A stretch of 45,248 bases of DNA from Branchiostoma floridae (Eukaryota > Chordata > Leptocardii > Amphioxiformes > Branchiostomatidae): positions 3,648,937-3,694,184 of the forward strand of contig NC_049980.1 in assembly GCF_000003815.2 (NCBI RefSeq). Direction: 5' to 3'. Below, piece by piece: positions 1-12,135 of this stretch. The translations under genes and the position numbers were made by a program. The notes beneath the pieces are model-generated. The model had not been told where the DNA came from. It made no database searches and worked only from the letters and a program-made list of their open reading frames with translations. The stretch's first letter is position 1. The number at the start of each line of letters is the position of its first letter.

Positions 1-650
1 ACGGTGGTGTCTCGTCTGTTAGTCTTTACTGTCGCCTTCGTGACAAATTGTCTCCACGTTTGTCGTTTGAAACATGGTTGTAGTGTGCTTGTCGACGATA
101 TCATGACCACCATGTTTGTTAGTTGAACCTGCAACATGCAGATCTATATTCGGGAATAGTTGCATCAGGCTAGAAAGTAACTGAATAACAATTTTCTTTG
201 CACACAAACCAATCGTTTTGTTCAACCACTTAGGGCGTAATTGTAAACTTCGCATTGAATATCTTAAAATATATTCAAATACTTTACGTTTTGGAACTCA
301 TCTCTAAGCAGCGACACCTAGCTGCAGTACGATGTGAACATGTCAGGACTTTTCTGACGAAGGTGACAGACGGTCACCGAAAACTCTTTTTACAAAAATG
401 TTGTTCTCAAGGTAGATCTATAGATAACTATGCACAAATAACGCATTGCTTATGTCATAATTGTGTGGCTGTAATCACAAATGAAAATTTCGGGATTCAA
501 ATTGTATCTTCTATAAAGGGTATGAGTCGTCCCAATAGTAGCAGTCCACTGTGTTCTGCTGCACACCTTCAAACTAGTCACCACGGTCCATAATATTGTA
601 CATTTGTAAATTGGGTGAAGACCTTTACTGTACATTTATGCCACACCAAG
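1..650. other. Gene-free left edge; no tail exon for gene A seen
   Basis: No convincing coding exon is visible. The minus strand here should hold the transmembrane/tail exon of LRR gene A if its intron were short, but no hydrophobic segment followed by a basic stop-transfer appears in any minus frame. The stretch at about 345-390 (GAAGGTGACAGACGGTCACC) resembles sequence at about 11700-11740, so part of this region is a dispersed repeat. Confidence 0.5.
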
Positions 651-787
651 CTAAGCACAGGTCACAAGAAAGACAAATACATGTATTGAATATATGTACC
701 GAAGTCTAGTATTATGTTCGGCTTCTACTTGCTTCTTGGTAATGGTGAAAATGTAGGATTTACCCACTGTAAAGTAAAGCCACGCAC

Positions 788-1645
788 CTGTCGTAACAAC
801 TGCTTCCATGACAAATGGTCCTGTTTGCACACTGCTTGGTGTCTGAGACAAAGCTGGTCTTGAACTTGCAGAAACGTAGCCTTGAGATGCACACGTCGAC
901 GTGTTGACGGTTCTCAACGGTTGTCCTTCTAAGCCTTGCGGCGAGCCACACCTCAGTCGCACAGAACAAACAGTGCGGTCTTGATTGGCTTGGAGGCTGT
1001 AAAAGTCTAGGATGACCACAACGCCACTCGGATGAAAATTACAGTTGGCCAACACGCACCTATGCGCTCGCTCGGGAGTAGCATCGCCGCAGCCTTCGTC
1101 CCGGTGTGCCCACACACATCGCCGCAGACGGGAGAGCCACTGGATCTTACAGTCGCAGAGGAAAGGATTCCCCCACAGCCGAAGAAAGAATATGCTCTGT
1201 GGTGGGTTCAATCCGCTCACAAACGTTTCGGGAACCGTGGTAATACGGTTTAACTCCGGATAAAGAAATTGGAGGGATTGAGGGAAGTCGACGAGGGCTT
1301 CTACTTGCGTGATTCGATTTTTGCTCAGCTTCAACGTATAGATGACCGACATGTTGCGAAGAGAAGGCCATGGGAATTTTCGCAAACGGTTCTTGGACAA
1401 GTCCAGATGAACCAACATCGGCATCTTCGGTATGGTTGTCAACTTTTCAAAGGCGTTTGATTGTAGCAACAGTGCCTTTAGAGTGCGAAATGACTCTTCG
1501 TTTTCGGGTATTGTCTTTAAGTTGAGCCCTGCGCAGTTACCGTAAGTCCAACATTTGTAATTGAATCCATTTGTGATAAACTTTTGGGAATAATTAAGAA
1601 GCAAAACAAGAGAAGAGACATCTCGGCGAATGTCCGGGTCGCCAT
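788..1645 (-). CDS. LRR receptor gene A, ectodomain exon, frame broken after the signal peptide
   Basis: First exon of a membrane LRR receptor of the same family as genes B, C and D. The LRR frame carries the N-cap CWTYGNC, about four LRRs (for example LVHLDLSKNRLRKFPW), the C-cap NPFLCDC and the family motif NCNFHPSGVVVILD. It runs to a donor ACAG|GTGCGT at 788, which is phase 1 as in the sister genes. The best start, AAAAATGG at 1645, opens a convincing signal peptide (MATRTFAEMSLLLFCFLIIP) but in another frame, which stops soon after. One missing base near 1555, just before the CWTYGNC codons, explains the break. No tail exon is seen between here and the window edge. It is either a young pseudogene or a gene with an assembly error. 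The intact, well-conserved LRR frame argues that any break is recent. Confidence 0.75.
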
Positions 1646-3967
1646 TTTTACAGGGAATGCCTACTGCGCTTTATTCTGTTCTAAAGTCAACAATCGTACG
1701 TGTGTGCTGACATTTACAACGATAACTTTGACTGCTTTTCAATCCGCAACTGTTAGATGTAAAGCATGGTATTATGAGGTGGGCGTCTCAGATGTCCACG
1801 TGTAAGAAAGAAATAGAATAAATGGCATTTTCCGTATAATAACGCATGTGTCTTCTCTGTTTTGCTTTGATGTTCACGGCATATTCATGAGGTCATTGCA
1901 CTTTTGAGAGAGATGTGTTTGATTTTCAACAATCATCGTGTTGTTGATTTTCAACAGTCATCGTGCAAGGTAGATTGTCTGGAATTTTTAGCCTACTATT
2001 GCCCTCAGAGATGGTGGGCCTTGAACTTGATGTTGTGCGTCAAGATAACGTTGGAAAACAAAACAACTTTGTCACCCTATCCAAGAAAGAATACATTCAA
2101 AGGCAATGCAATACCAAAAGAACGAACTTAGATCCTATATCTAATGAAGGGCCACATTTACATACTTGACACACCAGCGATTTGGGGGGGGGGGGGGGGT
2201 GGTGTTGGCATCATTCTGCTATTTCATTGTATAACTATTACCATATATGGTGTTTAAAGTGACAGCAGGGGGAGCACTGCAATTATATACGAGATGGTCT
2301 GATTGGCCAATTCAGTCAATTTATGAGAAAGCGCCTTTCATTTTGGCTTAGGTTTCCTAGTATTTGAACCAGATCTTGTATGGAAGGCCAAGGAGGTTTT
2401 GTCCTGGTGAAAATATTTTCAAACAGGGCTTTGTTCGCACGTTTTCCTTTCTTCTTACGACAGGCAAATTAGTAGTATTACACACAAATGTCTGTTGTAA
2501 CATGGTTAAGGTTATCCAATGGACTAAATTGAGTGTGAGGCAACATTAGATAGGAGACTTCCATTTCCGTATAGAGCTAATTATGTACAGTGCTATTCGT
2601 CCTCTCTTTATGGCAAAATGCCAATGTGAGAGTAATACTACATACCTATATCCGTGTTGTATTTAATAAAGTATTTAGGGATAAAAAGTCGACGAGTAGT
2701 GGTTTAAAACTGCAATATTTTCAAAGTATTGCTGTTTGAAACCACCGTCTTCGACTTCATATCACTAAATACCCTTTGCCCATCTTTAAAAACAACGGAT
2801 ATAGGTTACCCGCTGATCATGATAAAGGTGAACTAGTTTTACAGCTACAACATGATTACCATACTTAGGCCACACCAATTTAATTTCTTGGTTCACGGAT
2901 TTTTTCATTAAAAATATGGAGCGAGAGGGCGAAATAAAAATGTAAATAAAAATTGTAAAATGGTTGGGGTAAAGGTAACGGCTAATCCAAAACAAAAAGA
3001 AAAAAGTTTTCAGCTTGAAAAAAGTACAAAAACACTATTTTTGTACAGTAACAGCACCTTTACCCACACTTTAAGGAGCTTATAATATAAAGGCCAATTT
3101 ACTTCATCAGAAAGTTGGTGGATGGTTTCATTAATGGTGAAAATTTGCTGAGTGGTAATTTTTTTTCCCCCAAAAATAGGAGCGAGCGAATCCGTGAACC
3201 AAGAAATTAAATCGGTGTGGCCTTAGGCCTATTCATAATCTTCTCAGGCATGCACGTGGATTGTTTATACATATCATTTTGTAATCAGTCTGAGCTGAGG
3301 ACTTGAACAATTGGCATATTTGAGGATTGGAAATGAGAAATACAGTGGAAAATAACGGCATATTTTTCCATTTTCTTATGTTTTGTTTTCCTCATTTTCT
3401 TCGGGGTGGGGGGTGGGGGTGTAGGGTTCATGCCTCACAGTTGTGCTGGCTCCAATTGAATTACTTGGTAACAAGAAGATCCTAGTTCAGATGGCCATTG
3501 AGCTCGGTTGGGGCTGCACCTGTCTTTCGAATAGGATGTAGAATGGGGGTCCGGTGTTCGAAGAGGTGCCTCGGGCACGTTTAAGGAGAAAATACTGGGA
3601 AAATATACCCTGCTACAGAAACAGCAAGACAAATCGCTGACCTATATGCCTCTAGGCACTATATAACAACAACAACTGGAAACAATGCTCAGCCTTAAAC
3701 AGTTATCACTCGTCAGATTCAAGCCTTTATTCGTGAACATTGTCACAAAGCTTTATTTTTCGACCAACCACACTATCTTTATGTTGCAAAGTAAGTTCAA
3801 GTAAACTGTAAAATATCTGTAGTGATCCGCTACGGCACATAATGCGCTGTCGTCATGTATTTAGCAAAGGATATGGATATACACTGTACAGGCGAAAAGT
3901 ACTTCGTGGTGAAAGTTCAAACTTTGTTTCGTGGTTCGGAGTATATTTTATTATGAAGACCTCTACT
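1646..3967. other. Intergenic region between genes A and B
   Basis: No coding exon is supported. It holds a G run at about 2185-2200, an inverted-repeat element at 2863-3227 and a GT/G-rich patch near 3405-3425. Candidate AATAAA signals for gene B on the minus strand (TTTATT on plus) lie at 3947-3952 and again near 3726 and 3752. The closest is only about 16 bases past the stop codon, so the 3' end cannot be fixed from sequence alone. Confidence 0.5.
2863..3227. mobile_element. MITE with TTAGGCCACACC terminal repeats
   Basis: The left end (TTAGGCCACACCAATTTAAT, continuing through CTTGGTTCACGGATT) is matched in reverse complement at the right end (about 3175-3226: GGAGCGAGCGAATCCGTGAA, then ATCGGTGTGGCCTTAGG). 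The terminal repeats are about 50 bases and nothing inside is coding. Related ends starting TTAGGCCACA occur at 35503 and, more loosely, at 43671. The target duplication looks like TA. Confidence 0.7.
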
Positions 3968-4740
3968 CTACACTACTGACGGTCTGTCATTTCTTCTTTC
4001 TCTTTTCGGTATGGGAGGGGGGCAGTCCTTGTCAGTGGTAGGAAGTGAACAGCGTCTTCTGACAGACATTTCAATGGATTCTTTCTGACTGCCTTCTTTT
4101 AGACATTGCCGGTGTCTTGAAACTATAGGTTGGGGTCTGCCCGACCGATAGAGAATACCCAAGGACGCACTTCTTCGGGCACGACGACCGGTCGCACCGG
4201 AAGACGTCATTTTATACAGATTTGCGTCTAATGTGTCCAAACCGTATCGTCTACGGTGACGGGCAAGCCTCTTTAATCGCAATTGATCCAACTCTCCCTC
4301 GTCTTTGCTGGTAAAGCGGTTGGTACGACCAACATTGCACTCTCTTTCTCTGATGATTCGGTGAAGGTTGTACAGTTTATCGGCGTCGAGGTGGCGAATT
4401 TCCCTCCTAAAATAGGCACTTCGATCGCTTTGGAAAGATTGTCCAGTCTTCATGACATCTTCATCCTTGATTTCCTCGTAGGTGTTATCAATTGAAGGTA
4501 TCATTGACCAATCGTCGCTGCTGCCATGTGATGAGTGCTGTAGTGGGTTGATGACGTCAGCAGTCTGGTTCACGCTGGTAATGTTTGGGACTCGCATGAG
4601 TGACACCGTCCGAAGAGGCGGAGCAGCCGCCATTTTGTTGAGCACAGCCTGTCGTCTCTTCCTGCATAACTTGATGGTTTTTATGACGCCAGCGACTGAA
4701 AGGCCTGCCAGTATAGAGCTTAGTATGATAATTGTTGGTT
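3968..4740 (-). CDS. LRR receptor gene B, exon 2: transmembrane helix and signalling tail
   Basis: Second and last exon of gene B. It joins exon 1 (6004..5089) across a 348-base intron with acceptor TTCTCCACAG at 4741 and phase 1. The combined frame is exactly divisible by three and gives 562 residues. Residues about 308-325 form a membrane helix (TIIILSSILAGLSVAGVI) followed by the basic stop KLCRKRRQ. The tail of about 235 residues has YEEI at 393-396 in the context NTYEEIKDED, a blueprint Src-family SH2 ligand once phosphorylated. It shares further blocks with gene C: SFQS(D/E)R, HLD..KLY, SSG.G, LYRSGR. Near the end PPPIPKR (546-552) fits a class II SH3 ligand (PxxPxK/R). Membrane topology and motifs are seen; kinase coupling is inferred. 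Stop TAG is at 3970-3968. Confidence 0.88.
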
Positions 4741-5088
4741 CTGTGGAGAAACAAAATAATATTTTAAGTATTCATCTGTTTGTATGAGGTACATCGTCTA
4801 TATCTAACAAACGCTGATACAACAAGATTTACGAGACCTATGTGTAATGTTTATAGCCTTCGTAGATTTGTCAATTTATCTTGTCTGATTGATTTGTAAA
4901 AACGGCTGTAATTAGCATTTTTTCATTCTATATGACGGCCGTCATTTGGCAATTTGCATTCGAAGCACCATGGTTAATGATTCATTTTGGCTTATTCCCT
5001 TTGAATGCTGTAATGTTCTACCTGAACATTTAACTATGACAGACGTACGTCAAAGTGCGCAGGCAGCAACAAAACAAATACGGCTAAC
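4741..5088 (-). other. Intron of LRR gene B
   Basis: GT-AG intron of 348 bases between the ectodomain exon (donor AAAG|GTTAGC at 5089/5088) and the tail exon (acceptor CACAG|AACC at 4741/4740). It is phase 1, like the equivalent introns of genes C and D, which are ten times longer because of inserted repeats. No repeat was recognised in this one. Confidence 0.8.
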
Positions 5089-6004
5089 CTTTCCAAACTT
5101 TCGTCAGTGAAGCTTGAGATGTCCCAACAGTGATTGTCCTCCAACTGTTCGTTCTTACTGTTGGGCTTGCTGATGATGGCTTGATCTTTTTCCGTGTTTG
5201 TGTTCTCACATTGCCTGGTGGGTGGCTTGTGGTTGCTTGGAGACTAGCGGCCAAAGTGCTTGGAGACAGACACGTGGATAGAAAGACGTCTTTTAACAAC
5301 ATCCCTTTGAATGCAGCAGGTGTGTCACACTCGATTACTCTTGGCCGCTCTAGGGCCCAGACTGAGAATCCCCGAGGTTCGAGCCGATCTAAAACTGGCA
5401 CGACGTCCCTGTGAAAGTTGCAGTTTGACAGCATGCACGTCGTAACTGTTTTCTTTCTGCTCTCAACACAGCCTTCTTCCTTGTGTTCCCCCACGCATTG
5501 CCGCAGACGAGCTATCCACTGGGTATCGCAGTCACACAGAAAAGGGTTCTTCCATATGTTCAGATAGATGTTTGTGCGTGGCTTAAATCCGTTCAAAAAC
5601 GTTTCGGGGATTGAAGAAATGCAATTATACTGAAGGGAAAGATGCCTCAGAGACTGGGGAAAGTCAACGAAGGCGTCAACTCTTGAAATCTCGTTTCTAT
5701 CGAGCTTTAGAGTCTGGATATTCGTAACATTGAGTAGGGAAGACCACGGGAATTCTTTCAAACGATTATTTGATATATCCAAAAGCGTCAGTCTCGGCAT
5801 TTTCGGTATTGATGTCAGCACTTCTATGTCGTTTGATTGAAGGAGAAGACAAGATAGAGTACCAAATGTTAAATTGTTGGGAATAGTTTTGAATTTTGGA
5901 TTGCGCGCTGGACAAGAACCGTCAGTCCAACAGGTACGTCGTGCGCCTACATCTACCATGCATTGCAGCAATATTACCGATAAAGTAGTTAAGACAAGGA
6001 CCAT
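5089..6004 (-). CDS. LRR receptor gene B, exon 1: signal peptide and LRR ectodomain
   Basis: Opens with ATG at 6004 and a signal peptide (MVLVLTTLSVILLQC..., cleavage near residue 21). Next come a minimal N-cap CWTDGSC (residues 25-31), about four LRRs at roughly 47-150 (LTLLDISNNRLKEFPW, LKLDRNEISRVDAFVDFP) and the C-cap starting NPFLCDC (Cys157, Cys159). The C-cap is expanded by about 60 residues with four extra cysteines, including the family signature SNCNFH, before ECDTP and the last cysteine (FLSTC). A Ser/Thr/Pro-rich stalk leads to the donor TGGAAAG|GTTAGC. The exon has 916 bases and leaves phase 1, matching exon 2. It is likely an extracellular ligand-binding domain; the ligand is unknown. 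Confidence 0.9.
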
Positions 6005-6330
6005 GTTGATTGTAGTTTTGTCTTTTGTGTTTTCTCACCGAGAAGATAACACTCCATGAAACCAAACTGAGCGCTTTATTCTGAATAAGTACAGTGGCGT
6101 TATGTCTACCTTGCCCCCCTCCCCCAATAAGCGTGGGATATTGATGAAAGGGTCGATTGACTCACGAAGAATGTCACCGACGTCAAATCTTACGTTCCCT
6201 CAGGCCTCAAACGTCTGGAATAGATTTCTTGGTGTTTTGGTTCGGCGGTCTCGAATACCTGTAAGAAATCAAGTGAACTGCATGAATATACACTCAAAAC
6301 CCTCCCATACTACCATGGCATGTAATGACC

Positions 6331-6356
6331 CCCCCCCCCCCCACACACACACACCC
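6331..6356. repeat. C-run plus (CA)n simple repeat
   Basis: A run of twelve C followed by CACACACACACAC. Low-complexity tract, probably length-variable. Confidence 0.8.
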
Positions 6357-6784
6357 AATGGTGCGTGGAATAATTCTCTCCAAATTCCAGCCTCAATGTG
6401 ACACAATTTTCCTCACACTGAAATGTTTCGATAGTCTACCCCAGAGTAAGTCTGTTTTTCATCCAGAAGCTGGAATTTGGCGAAAATGGTACATTATTCC
6501 ACATGGCAATGGTCTCCCATGCCATGTCCTTGCATACACCGTAATATCGGTGCGTGCAAGAAAATTATGTTCAGTTGGCTAACAAACCTGAGGAAAGTAC
6601 CGACGGAGATACCATAAGACGAACATCAACATCTGACCTTGCAATAAAATTACTTTTTATAATTTTACGTACTTAAAGTTCCGTAAATAGCACCATAGCA
6701 TTGGTTAATATCGATTTGTTGACTCCTAATGGATACTGGAAGAATTGTAAAGATTAGTCTAATAGACTGAGATATATGCCAGAT

Positions 6785-8830
6785 GAGGTACCAAAAACTG
6801 AACTAATTACCTCCATTAAATGTCATGGAATGGAGGTTATATTTTCTGTCATGTGTCTCTGTCTGTGTAGAAGATTACTCAAGAACGGCTGGATGGATTG
6901 GTTTCATACTTGTTGTGTTGGTGGGGTGTGATGAAAGCTCGAATCGATGAGATGTTGGGAGCCGTATCTGTCGTTATAATCAATGTAATAATATCAGAAA
7001 TCACCCCTATATTTGAGATATATTGGTACAGGCATCGTGATTTATGTGTTTGTTAATGGGCTTAGCTGCAAGCAGATAGTGAGGTGACAGCTGTTGGGGA
7101 ACACCCAGTAGTTTTATTTATGTCTGCTTAGGACTGTTTGAAATATTTGTAACAGTTGGCACAGTAGTTTTATTTATGTCTGCTTAGGACTGTTTGAAAT
7201 ATTTGTAACAGTTGGCACATTAGTGCCGCTGTTTGCCCAGCCCAACATTCTAGAACATCTGTTTTGGGAGGCAGACAATTTTGATTGTGATAATGAATTG
7301 CATGTATCATTGTATGTACTTGTGCGTTTGTGGACGCAGTGTGTTATATTTCGTTTGTGTTGTTAGATGTTTTGTGGTGCGCCTTGCGTAACGCGGAAGT
7401 TTCGTTAGTATGTAATTGGATGTATGACATATGTAATATGTGGATGTGTTAGGTAATCCCTTATCTGAACAGTTGTTGCGTATAGCAACTGGTTAGGGTA
7501 ATGTAACAGTTAACTCCTTAAAGCAACTGTTTCCCGATGCTGGGCAACTGTTTCCCGATGCTGGACAATTTGGATATGATAAATAACTTTGTATTTAGCC
7601 ACTTGTGCCTTTTGGGACCTGGTGTGTTATACTTCGTTTGCGCTGTTAAATTTTGTGTTCCGCGTGGCTTATGCTGATGTTGTGTTGGTAAGTACTTGCA
7701 TTATTATATATCGGGCATCAACTTGTCCCCGTATCCTACATGTAGGTATTGGTTGACGGATATTTCATGTCCTTTTGGTTGTGTTGATGATGTGTTTGTA
7801 TGCTGGATGAATTGGTTTCATACTTGTTGTGTTGGTGGGGTGTGATGAAAGCTCGAATCGATGAGATTTTGGGCGCCGTATCTGTCGTTATAATCGATGT
7901 AATAGCATCAGAAATTGCCCTATATCTGCGATATATTGAACAGGCATCGTGCTTTAAGTGTTTGTTAATGGGCTTAGCTCCAAGCAGATAGTGAGGTGTT
8001 TTGTATGACAGCTGTTTGGGGAACCCCGAGCTTTTTGAATATGATAATTAGTTTTATTTCTGTCTGCTTGGGATATCATGGAGATGTGAAGCGTAAGTAT
8101 AATTGTAAGAAGTTGAGGTACATTTAACGGTAATGCTTAACAGGTATGGATGTCTCACATACTGTACTGCTGATTTGAGTGACATGGTGATTAAAATGCC
8201 ATTAGGTCCTCTCATCTTAGATGGGTTGGGTGTCAGAAGTTTTATGGGTGATACAGCTGTTCTGATTTCGTTACGATAAGGGACAGTTGTTAGTTGTCTC
8301 TTTCATAGCCAATGGTACTTGCTTTTTAGCAGACGGGGTTGGCGCCAAGTATTCATCTTACAGTTGGTGTAGGGCTGTCAGAAGAAAGTGTGCATCTCGT
8401 TTTTGTACCGTGTGAACAGCTGATGTTATGACATATTGGTGGAAAATCAAATCACCATCTGACTAAAGTTGGCCACATCCCTTCTTCTTTCTGAGTTTCC
8501 CAACTTCCTCCCACCACACCGCTCTGAGGCACATAGTCGAACCTCAATAATGCTGACAACCTTAGACAGTTTAAATGCCAAACATCAAGCTTAAGGAACA
8601 CCATGCTACCATATGCCGTCGACCTCTTAAACGCACATTACACAATTAAGTGTCACATTTTAATAATTACTAATCAGATGGACATCCTGTGTCATTAAAT
8701 AAATACACCACTACTTTCCCATAACATTTATAACTATTACTCTCAAATACAACCGACTATAAACATACATACCATCCACAAAAAAGCAATAAATATTTCA
8801 TGGAGGTATGAGGTCCCCGAACTCTAGTTC
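6785..8830. repeat. Composite dispersed repeat with internal duplications
   Basis: The left end reads ATTACCTCCATTAAATGTCA and the right end TTTCATGGAGGTATGAGGTC followed by CCCGAACTCTAGTT, so the termini are partly inverted. The same two ends recur at 37755 and 38397-38430. Inside, a segment of about 200 bases at 6888-7088 is repeated directly at 7801-8005 (both contain GTGTTGGTGGGGTGTGATGA). A 56-base unit is doubled at 7106-7161/7162-7217. A 22-base unit (CAACTGTTTCCCGATGCTGG) is doubled near 7522-7565. No long reading frame; type unknown, possibly a non-autonomous transposon. Confidence 0.6.
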
Positions 8831-10149
8831 CTCAATCTATTTTGCTACATTTTACTGACTTTTCCAATAACCCACGGTAGCCTAATAGAGACAATGCAAT
8901 CTAGAAGACAGTTATTTACTGGGATAGGTATATAATATAAGAACCTTATGATCATATACATTATGTATCTATATCTCATGTTGGGTTCGTTAACTATATA
9001 TATTCCATACCATACACCTGATTGGCGTAAGTGTTGCAACAAACGCAATACATTATACGCGTGATTTATCACAATGTTTTTATTGGGTGGATCAGTTACT
9101 TGCATTTTTCCTATAGATAAACAACACCAAACTGTAACGTAAAGAAAGGTTAAGATTTCTATAAGAATTGTCGTTTTTACGCCAGTGTCAGAAAGTAAAC
9201 AGTGTACATGCCATGCCAAAAGTATATTATGGTGAACAAAACATAATATATAGACATATGTAAAGATATCTCCACATGGAGCAAAATAACACACTTGAAT
9301 GTCATATAAGATAAATTTTTACCTTTTAGTTTTTCACGTGAATACAGCCGGAGGTCAGCCAGGAACCCTGTGGAATCCAATGTCTTCCAAAAATTCGTCC
9401 AAAATTTGAGGTGATTCGGTAGATGTAGTTTTACAACGCCCCCATTTTTCACACGAGCTTACACTGCTATTCACCGTTATTCAAGAAATTCATGAGATCA
9501 GTCGGTACATGACGTGTTTACTCGTGGGCGACGACCGGCAGTCTTGGATTGTCTGGGTGCATTTTATTTGACGAGCCGTCCACAAAACCTTGGCCTTTGC
9601 CATATGTAGATTAATTACAACTGGACACAGGTGGTATATGTATTCTTTGTCATATCATCTTTGTTACAAGTGGTTTGGTGATAATGGTTTGACCAGCTGG
9701 CTACATACATGCCTTATGTATGCATATTTACATCATACCTGGGTCGCAATAACGTTCGATACGGGTGTTCCGGACCGGGCGATAGTCTTCCGTATCACAC
9801 AGGCTTCTTAGTTGTATCGGCTGATACGGAATACATCGTGTTTTATTCTCTCTTTCTCGTTGTATACGGTGCTTTCCTATAACCACCGAATGAACGACCT
9901 GGTGTAGCTGTGTGTGCTGAACGGTCAAGCAAATGAATAAACTACAAACACATGACCAACAAAAAAGATCAGGGAAACATGATAGCTATAGTGGCATCTT
10001 TATTCTTTTACACACGCAAAATTTTTACTATTAAGATAAATGTGGTCCAAAATTACATTTCCCAAGATATGTTGATATTAACATTAAATAATTTTCAAAC
10101 AATCATCTTTTCTCATCATGACGTATCTTGGTCGTCTTGTTGTATGTGT

Positions 10150-10885
10150 TACACCTTATTCAGACCGGGGAAGGGGTGGGGGGGGGTGGGGTTGAGGCCT
10201 GCGCCAACTTTCATGTCGCATAACGTCAGAACAGCTTGCGCTAGAGCCACCAAATCTGATGACTTTGTACCTACAATTTAGTTGGCAAAAATTTTACAAA
10301 GATTGGACCATTTTGTTATTGTTTGTTTTGTTGACAGCCATTTGGACGAAAATTACTCATTTCGGTTCTAACAATGTATTCTTCACGTCTATTTTCAATA
10401 TTACTGCCATTTTCCTACAGGAACTTGATGAAGATGACGGAACATATGGACGGATCAATGAAAACTAGATTATAATCCCTTCAAATTTGTAACAACCTGG
10501 TATTTTTTTTATTTAAAAATGTTCGAATTCCCATTACCTCTTGCAACTATTTGATAAAAAAATGTATTGAAAATTCAAGGAGGTGGATATAAGATGGCGG
10601 AGCCCAACTAGGATCTTAGATATGCATTTTATTTGGCGTCGTCATTAATGTTGCTATCGGCAACACAAGTCGTAACAAACGCTCCAGTCAATACAGTAAA
10701 ATTAATGAAGCCATATAATGACGTCATATTACGTCGTAATAGTGTCAAATGTCTTCAAATCTTCAAATATTATGACTACACCATTCTTTAAAAATTTAGT
10801 GTCCATATGATAAGTCTTGAGGTACTTCAGTTAGAAGGGACGGGCCTCAAAAGCCAGCTAGCCCCCACCCCCCTTCAGATTGACC
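10150..10885. mobile_element. Degenerate piggyBac-type MITE, copy 1
   Basis: The left end (ACCTTATTCAGACCGGGG near 10153) and the sub-terminal GCTTGCGCTAGAGCCACCAA match the better copy at 25979-26926. The right side (GGGCCTCAAAAGCC near 10845) is the inverted counterpart. Internal AAGATGGCGGAGCCCAAC and TGACGTCA are shared with the other copies. The ends are eroded and the TTAA duplication is not intact. Confidence 0.6.
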
Positions 10886-11084
10886 AAAAGCCCTGTAATT
10901 TTTTTTTCTGTCATGACAAGCAAGCACAATGTCACATAAAGATAAAATGCAGTAATACACCTTTTGCTTAGGTCACAATTTAAGAGTCTGGTTATAATAC
11001 ATAGAATAAATTATGGTATTTATATTTCATTTTATACACCCTACGTAGGAGGCGTAATCTTTCTTCCAGCCCCCACAGTCATAA

Positions 11085-11300
11085 GTATGTATGTGTGACA
11101 GAATGTGTGTGTATGTAATTTTGTGAATGCGTAATATGTATATGTACGTATGTATCAACGTGCATGTATGTATGTAATTTTGAACCTGTAAATGCACATG
11201 CATGTATACTTATGTATGTCTGAACGTGTATGTAATATGTATATTTTGCAAACGTATATACCTGCGTTTATGTGTATCTTAATTATGCATGGATGTATTG
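11085..11300. repeat. Degenerate TATG/TGTA simple repeat
   Basis: A patch of over 200 bases rich in TATGTATG, GTGTATGTAA and similar words. It is imperfect, so an old simple repeat. Confidence 0.6.
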
Positions 11301-11364
11301 TGATAAATTTGTCTACCTTCACCCCAGTGAGTTCAAACTATAGATGGACAAGAACGGCAGCATA

Positions 11365-11745
11365 ACTGACCGCCTGTCATCTTCCTCATGATAATTCTGT
11401 CTAGTTATTCCACACTGCAGGGTAGGTGGCGCTGCTAACAATGCGGTCACAAACGTAAAGAACTGTCAGGAATGTAGTCCTAATACCCCCCTCACATTAG
11501 GTGAAGATCGATCGGACGACGAGTCTGCGAGCTCTAAATAACGAGGAGGCATGACCCTGCTGCCGACGAAGAAATGGCAGAGTTCCCCCTTCCCGCCAGG
11601 GTCATGCCTCCTTGTAATTTAGAGCTCGCAGACTCGTCGTCCGATCGATTTTAGCCTAATGTGAGGGGGTATAAACACCTTAGCTGCAGTGTGGTATTAC
11701 CCTGAGGAAGGTAACAGACAGTCACTAAAAATATTGGCTGTTGAT
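11365..11745. mobile_element. Nested foldback: TA-flanked hairpin MITE inside a second inverted repeat
   Basis: The inner element, about 11486-11669, has arms of about 75 bases (CGATCGGACGACGAGTCTGC on the left, its complement on the right) around a loop of about 35 bases. It is flanked by TA on both sides. The outer sequences are also inverted: CTGACCGCCTGTCATCTTCC before it and CTGAGGAAGGTAACAGACAG after it, each next to CTGCAGTGTGG or its complement. The inner hairpin therefore lies at the centre of an older palindromic element. Confidence 0.7.
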
Positions 11746-12009
11746 TTTATATAGATGCTAGTTGTTAATAAAATGTTTCCTCACCTAATAGAATTATCCA
11801 CGGAGTTAGGCAGCCATCATTTCTAACAATTGTTACAAATCTAATTCAATATATTTATCCATATAACGTCCTTGATTTATCCATAGAATATATTCTACGA
11901 TGAATCATAGAATCATCCAGGAATGTCTCCGGCCATCCTAATTATTTTTCACATGTACATATCAGGTCACATTACATGGAATTATTAATGGCACATGTAA
12001 GAAATTATT

Positions 12010-12135
12010 AATGGCATATGTAAGAGACAAAATCCGTGCACAACAAGTGCTTTCAGATGCCCAACCTGTGGCAGACTGTGCAGAAGTGCAGCGGGTCTGG
12101 TTGCACATCGCCGTGTCCATCTGTCAGTGAACTGA
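12010..12135 (+). pseudogene. 3' end of a non-LTR retrotransposon ORF (terminal zinc finger)
   Basis: In one plus frame the sequence reads ...CTTSAFRCPTCGRLCRSAAG LVAHRRVHLSVN and then TGA at 12133. The CPTC...H....H spacing is a C2H2-type finger, and the wording strongly resembles the last residues of many animal non-LTR retrotransposon polyproteins. No reverse transcriptase lies upstream, so this is a 5'-truncated insertion. Assignment is from recall of the motif, not a search. Confidence 0.55.

Noticed and set aside
255-635. Open frames on both strands at the left edge
   Set aside because: They overlap a dispersed repeat word and have no recognisable domain or membrane helix; not the missing tail exon of gene A.
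8845-9452. Two overlapping minus-strand open frames of 90-150 residues rich in Tyr, Ile and Cys
   Set aside because: AT-rich random composition, no domain, no paralog in the window.
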